From JBHJOF01 sp050330055 (lineage in GTDB: Bacteria > Pseudomonadota > Alphaproteobacteria > Kiloniellales > JAKSDN01), in NCBI GenBank assembly GCA_050330055.1, contig JBHJOF010000075.1:1-9780 (forward strand): 9,780 nucleotides of DNA, given 5' to 3'. Shown one piece after another: positions 7,014 to 9,780 of this stretch. Position 1 is the stretch's first letter, and each line of letters begins with the position of its first letter. The notes beneath the pieces were generated by a model. That model ran no database searches. It was not told the DNA's origin and saw only the letters and a program-made list of their open reading frames with translations. The position numbers and the translations under genes are program-made.

Positions 7014-7128
7014 GGATAAGCCTTTCAGATCAATAGGCTATACCAAAGCCCCTAGAGCCGTGCCGTGCCCCCCTCTGCCGCACGGGAGTTAGGACCGATT
7101 TCTTGCCCGGCTCGGGGCCCGGCCAAGG

Positions 7129-7170
7129 AAAAGGCCCGATGCCCCGAGCTTCGCCGGGACGTCGGGCCTT
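7129..7170 (-). terminator. Intrinsic terminator downstream of rpsA
   Basis: AAGGCCCGA (7131-7139) and TCGGGCCTT (7162-7170) form a perfect nine-pair outer stem. Inside it is a further CCCG/CGGG stem, and in minus-strand reading the structure is followed by TTTT (7132-7129). It lies about 70 bases after the rpsA stop codon. Confidence 0.75.
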
Positions 7171-7185
7171 GCCGTGGTCTCGTGC

Positions 7186-7210
7186 GGGCCGGCGCAGCGG
7201 GCGCCGGCCC
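7186..7210 (-). repeat. Perfect ten-pair hairpin downstream of rpsA
   Basis: GGGCCGGCGC (7186-7195) and GCGCCGGCCC (7201-7210) are exact inverted repeats around a five-base loop, 30 bases after the rpsA stop. No T-run follows. It may protect the rpsA mRNA 3' end or act with the terminator at 7129-7170. Confidence 0.6.
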
Positions 7211-7239
7211 ATCGCGAGGCTCCTGCGAGCGGACTGGGC

Positions 7240-8988
7240 TCAGTCGTCGCTGTCGTTGGCCTTGGTTTTCTTCTCGGCCTCGCGCTCCTGGGCCGCCTTG
7301 GAGATGGCGGCGCCCAGGATGTCGCCCAGGCTGGCGCCGGAATCGGCCGAGCCGTACTCCGCCATGGCCTCCTTCTCCTCGGCGATCTCGCGCTGCTTGA
7401 TCGAGAGCGTGATCTTGCGGCTCTTCTTGTCGATCGCGGTGATCTTGGCGTCCACCTTCTCACCGACGGCGAAGCGGTCTGGGCGCTGCTCGCTGCGGTC
7501 GCGGGCCAGCTCCGCCTTGCGGATGAAGCCCAGCACGCCGTCGGCGAGCTGCACCTCGATGCCGTTGTCCTGTAGCGCGTGCACCGTGCAGGTCACGACG
7601 TCGCCCTTCTTGATGCTGCCGAGGGCGGCGCCCACCGGGTCGCCGGTGAGCTGCTTGATGCCGAGGCTGATGCGCTCTTTCTCAGTGTCGACGTCGAGCA
7701 CCTTGACCTTGACGTTGTCGCCCTTCTTGTAGTCCTTGACCGCCTCTTCGCCGGAGCGGCTCCAGTCCAGGTCAGAGAGGTGGACCATGCCGTCGATCTC
7801 GCCGGGCAAGCCGACGAACAGGCCGAACTCGGTGATGTTCTTGATCTCGCCTTCCATCTCGCTGCCGGCCGGGAACTTCTCGACGAAGTCCTGCCAGGGA
7901 TTGGCCAGGCACTGCTTGAGGCCGAGGCTGATGCGGCGCTTCTGCTCGTCGACGTCGAGCACCATGACCTCGACTTCCTGGCTGGTCGAGACGATCTTGC
8001 CGGGATGCACGTTCTTCTTGGTCCAGCTCATCTCGGAGACGTGCACCAGGCCCTCGATGCCGGGCTCCAGCTCGACGAAGGCGCCGTAGTCGGTGATGTT
8101 GGTGACCCGCCCGGTGAACTTGGTGCCGACCGGATACTTGGCCGAGACGCCCTCCCAGGGGTCGGCCTCGAGCTGCTTCATGCCGAGGCTGATGCGCTGG
8201 GTCTCCGGGTTGAAGCGGATCACCTGGACCTGCACCTGCTGGCCGATCGAGAGCGCCTCGCTCGGGTGGTTGATGCGCTTCCAGGAGATGTCGGTGACGT
8301 GCAGCAGGCCGTCGACGCCACCCAGGTCGACGAAGGCGCCGTAGTCGGTGATGTTCTTGACCACGCCGGGCAACACCTGGCCTTCCTTCAGGTTGGCGAC
8401 CAGCTCCGAGCGCTGCTCGGCGCGGGTCTCCTCGAGCACGGCGCGGCGCGACACCACGATGTTGCCGCGCGAGCGGTCCATCTTGAGGATCTGGAAGGGT
8501 TGCGGCGAGCCCATCAGCGGGCCCACGTCGCGCACCGGCCGGATGTCGACCTGGCTGCCGGGCAGGAAGGCCACGGCGCCCGAAAGGTCGACGGTGAAGC
8601 CGCCCTTGACGCGGCCGAAGATGATGCCGGTGACGCGCTCGTTCTTCTCGAAGGCGCCCTCGAGCTGGGTCCAGGCCTCCTCGCGCTTGGCCTTCTCGCG
8701 CGACAACACGGCTTCGCCGTTCTTGTTCTCCATGCGCTCGAGGTAGACCTCGACCTCGTCGCCGACGCTGATCTCCGGCGGCTGTCCGCCCCGGGCGAAT
8801 TCCTTGAGCGCGACCCGGCCCTCGGATTTCAGTCCGACGTCGACCAGGGCGCTGTCGCCTTCGATCCCGATCACCGTGCCTTTCAGGACCGTACCTTCGA
8901 GCGAGGCTTCGGTGCCGAGGGATTCCTCCAGGAGGGCGGCGAAGCTTTCCTTCCCTGCCCCTGATTCGCTTATCGTGGTTTGTGCCAT
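7240..8988 (-). CDS. rpsA: 30S ribosomal protein S1
   Basis: S1 binds mRNA on the small ribosomal subunit and is needed to initiate translation on structured or weak-Shine-Dalgarno messages. The 582-residue product is normal for alphaproteobacteria and contains six S1-type OB folds, at about 34-98, 116-182, 203-271, 288-358, 375-445 and 462-531. The central repeats show the classic ITDYGAFV (213-220 and 298-305), DGLLHVTDISW (226-236), EGLVHVSEMSW (312-322) and RISLG (265-269, 352-356, 439-443) signatures. Domains 1 and 2, which contact the ribosome, are divergent as usual. The tail ends with an acidic/basic region finishing in DSDD. The start is the ATG at 8988; a AAAGGA sequence lies 12 bases upstream, further than ideal, which is common for rpsA and may relate to autoregulation. 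It follows cmk by 154 bases and is closed by its own terminator. Confidence 0.99.
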   Translation of the reverse strand: MAQTTISESGAGKESFAALLEESLGTEASLEGTVLKGTVIGIEGDSALVDVGLKSEGRVALKEFARGGQPPEISVGDEVEVYLERMENKNGEAVLSREKAKREEAWTQLEGAFEKNERVTGIIFGRVKGGFTVDLSGAVAFLPGSQVDIRPVRDVGPLMGSPQPFQILKMDRSRGNIVVSRRAVLEETRAEQRSELVANLKEGQVLPGVVKNITDYGAFVDLGGVDGLLHVTDISWKRINHPSEALSIGQQVQVQVIRFNPETQRISLGMKQLEADPWEGVSAKYPVGTKFTGRVTNITDYGAFVELEPGIEGLVHVSEMSWTKKNVHPGKIVSTSQEVEVMVLDVDEQKRRISLGLKQCLANPWQDFVEKFPAGSEMEGEIKNITEFGLFVGLPGEIDGMVHLSDLDWSRSGEEAVKDYKKGDNVKVKVLDVDTEKERISLGIKQLTGDPVGAALGSIKKGDVVTCTVHALQDNGIEVQLADGVLGFIRKAELARDRSEQRPDRFAVGEKVDAKITAIDKKSRKITLSIKQREIAEEKEAMAEYGSADSGASLGDILGAAISKAAQEREAEKKTKANDSDD

Positions 8989-8998
8989 GTCTCTGCTG

Positions 8999-9054
8999 CA
9001 GTCCTTTACTGTGCTGTTCGGGCCTGCCGGTTTCCTCCGGCGGTCTTGCCGCCG
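8999..9054 (-). promoter_or_regulatory. Structured rpsA leader with mutually exclusive hairpins
   Basis: Hairpin 1 pairs GCCGG (9026-9030) with CCGGC (9037-9041). Hairpin 2 pairs CGGCGG (9038-9043) with CCGCCG (9049-9054). They share bases 9038-9041, so only one can form. Nearer the start, CAGT/ACTG (8999-9002, 9008-9011) would display most of the Shine-Dalgarno-like AAAGGA (9002-9007) in a loop. From established knowledge, E. coli S1 represses its own translation through a structured leader; applying that here is inference. Confidence 0.4.
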
Positions 9055-9142
9055 CCCGCGTTGCTGGCGACGGCCGTGGTTGCGGCCTGACTCTGTTAAA
9101 ACCTTTCTCTGCGCGTCTTAGGCGCCCCTCGGGCACCGGCTC

Positions 9143-9780
9143 CTAGGCATTTGCGGCGGCTTGGCGTGCCGCAATGGCCTCTCGGGCGGCCTGGAAGACC
9201 GCCTCGGCGGACAGGCGCGATGAATCGAGAACGATCGCGTCCGCGGCCGGCTTCAAGGGCGCCACCGCCCGCCCGCTGTCGCGGGCATCGCGTTCCCGCA
9301 TCTCCTGCAGGACGCGCGCGTATATACTAGCCTCGCCCCGCCCAAGCAACTCCTTGTGGCGGCGCTGGGCGCGGGTCTCCGGGTCGGCCGTGACGAAGAT
9401 CTTAACCTCCGCCTCCGGGCAGACTACCGTGCCGATGTCGCGGCCGTCCAGCACTGCTCCGGGCTCGCCGCCCGGCGGCTCGTGGGCGAAACGGCGCTGG
9501 AAGGCCAGGAGCGCGGTGCGGACCGCCGGCATGGCGGCCACCACCGAGGCCCCCTGGCTGACCGCCTCGTCGCGCAGGTCAGGACGCTCCAGGTCCTCGG
9601 GCGCCAGGCCGCGGGCCGCCTCCAGGGCGGCCGCCTCGTCCTCCGGCGCGGCGCTGGCCTGACGAAGCTTCGCCGCCACGGCGCGATAGATCATGCCGGT
9701 GTCCATGTGAGCGAAGCCGAGCTCGACGGCGAGCCGGCGCGCCAGCGTGCCCTTGCCCGAGGCGGCCGGCCCGTCGATCG
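9143..9780 (-). CDS. cmk: Cytidylate kinase (partial, 5' end outside window)
   Basis: Cmk phosphorylates CMP and dCMP with ATP, feeding CTP and dCTP pools. About 212 residues are visible and the frame runs off base 9780; only a few N-terminal residues should be missing. The P-loop IDGPAASGKGTLARRLA starts at the first full codon (9778). It is followed by MDTGMIYRAVA (9706 down to about 9674), the CMP-binding DGRDIGTVVCPEA, the ADPETRAQRR lid region, and RDARDSGRAVAPLKPAADA near the C-terminus; these are the usual conserved blocks. The gene ends with TAG at 9143-9145. The internal ATG at 9706 is not the true start because it would omit the P-loop. cmk immediately before rpsA is a widely conserved proteobacterial pairing; the gene upstream is commonly aroA, but it is not in view. 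Confidence 0.97.
   Translation of the reverse strand, partial: IDGPAASGKGTLARRLAVELGFAHMDTGMIYRAVAAKLRQASAAPEDEAAALEAARGLAPEDLERPDLRDEAVSQGASVVAAMPAVRTALLAFQRRFAHEPPGGEPGAVLDGRDIGTVVCPEAEVKIFVTADPETRAQRRHKELLGRGEASIYARVLQEMRERDARDSGRAVAPLKPAADAIVLDSSRLSAEAVFQAAREAIAARQAAANA

Larger units (their letters stand above)
6840..7239 (-). other. 400-base intergenic region between rpsA and ihfB
   Basis: I see no coding sequence in this stretch. Nearest rpsA it holds two strong hairpins (7186-7210 and 7129-7170), the second with a T-run. The middle (about 6880-7030) is less GC-rich and contains the only promoter-like pair I could find for ihfB. Nearest ihfB is its ribosome binding site (GGGGGAAG, 6847-6854). 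I found no good IHF consensus site that would support autoregulation. Confidence 0.6.

Noticed and set aside
7021..7045. IHF-like site (GATCAATAGGCTA) near the ihfB promoter region
   Set aside because: It misses the consensus at the leading W and at the TTR end, so autoregulation by IHF is not supported.
7579..8964. Long open frame (461 codons) on the plus strand opposite rpsA
   Set aside because: It is an antisense shadow of a GC-rich gene: the product is a Leu/Val/Asp-rich string with no domain pattern, while the minus strand encodes an unmistakable S1 protein.

Overview
The window is a GC-rich chromosomal segment in which every supportable gene lies on the minus strand, so the biological reading direction is from base 9780 to base 1. 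In that direction the order is: cmk (5' end outside the window), rpsA, ihfB, a lapA-type membrane protein gene, an ornithine cyclodeaminase/mu-crystallin family gene, pyrF, two related membrane protein genes of unknown function, trpF, and trpB (3' end outside the window). The cmk-rpsA-ihfB-lapA series followed by trpF-trpB is, from general knowledge, an alphaproteobacterial arrangement. High GC, pyrF near trpF and the protein sequences suggest a Rhodospirillales-like alphaproteobacterium. That taxonomic call is inference.

Region by region: 9143-9780 is cytidylate kinase. 8989-9142 is a structured leader for ribosomal protein S1 (rpsA, 7240-8988). Two strong hairpins follow rpsA, the second with a T-run, and look like a terminator. 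The 400-base gap 6840-7239 also holds the upstream region of ihfB. ihfB (6555-6839) and lapA (6075-6443) follow; lapA, the cyclodeaminase-family gene (5115-6062, TTG start) and pyrF (4318-5067) are closely spaced and look co-transcribed. Two six-helix membrane proteins (3106-4074 and 2047-2952) share several motifs and are clearly paralogues. Between them lie a terminator and an AT-rich promoter-like stretch, so the second copy appears to be its own transcription unit. trpF (1291-1938) is flanked by perfect hairpins, and a 250-base spacer with a candidate promoter separates it from trpB (1-1040).

Functionally this is mostly core metabolism and information processing: pyrimidine supply (cmk, pyrF), translation initiation (rpsA), nucleoid architecture (ihfB), a LapA-type inner-membrane protein, and tryptophan synthesis (trpF, trpB). 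The parts that depart from a routine locus are the membrane-protein pair and the imino-acid/cyclodeaminase-type gene set among these genes. I see no CRISPR array, insertion sequence, tRNA, rRNA, phage gene or recognisable defence system, and no clear evidence of a wholly new system.
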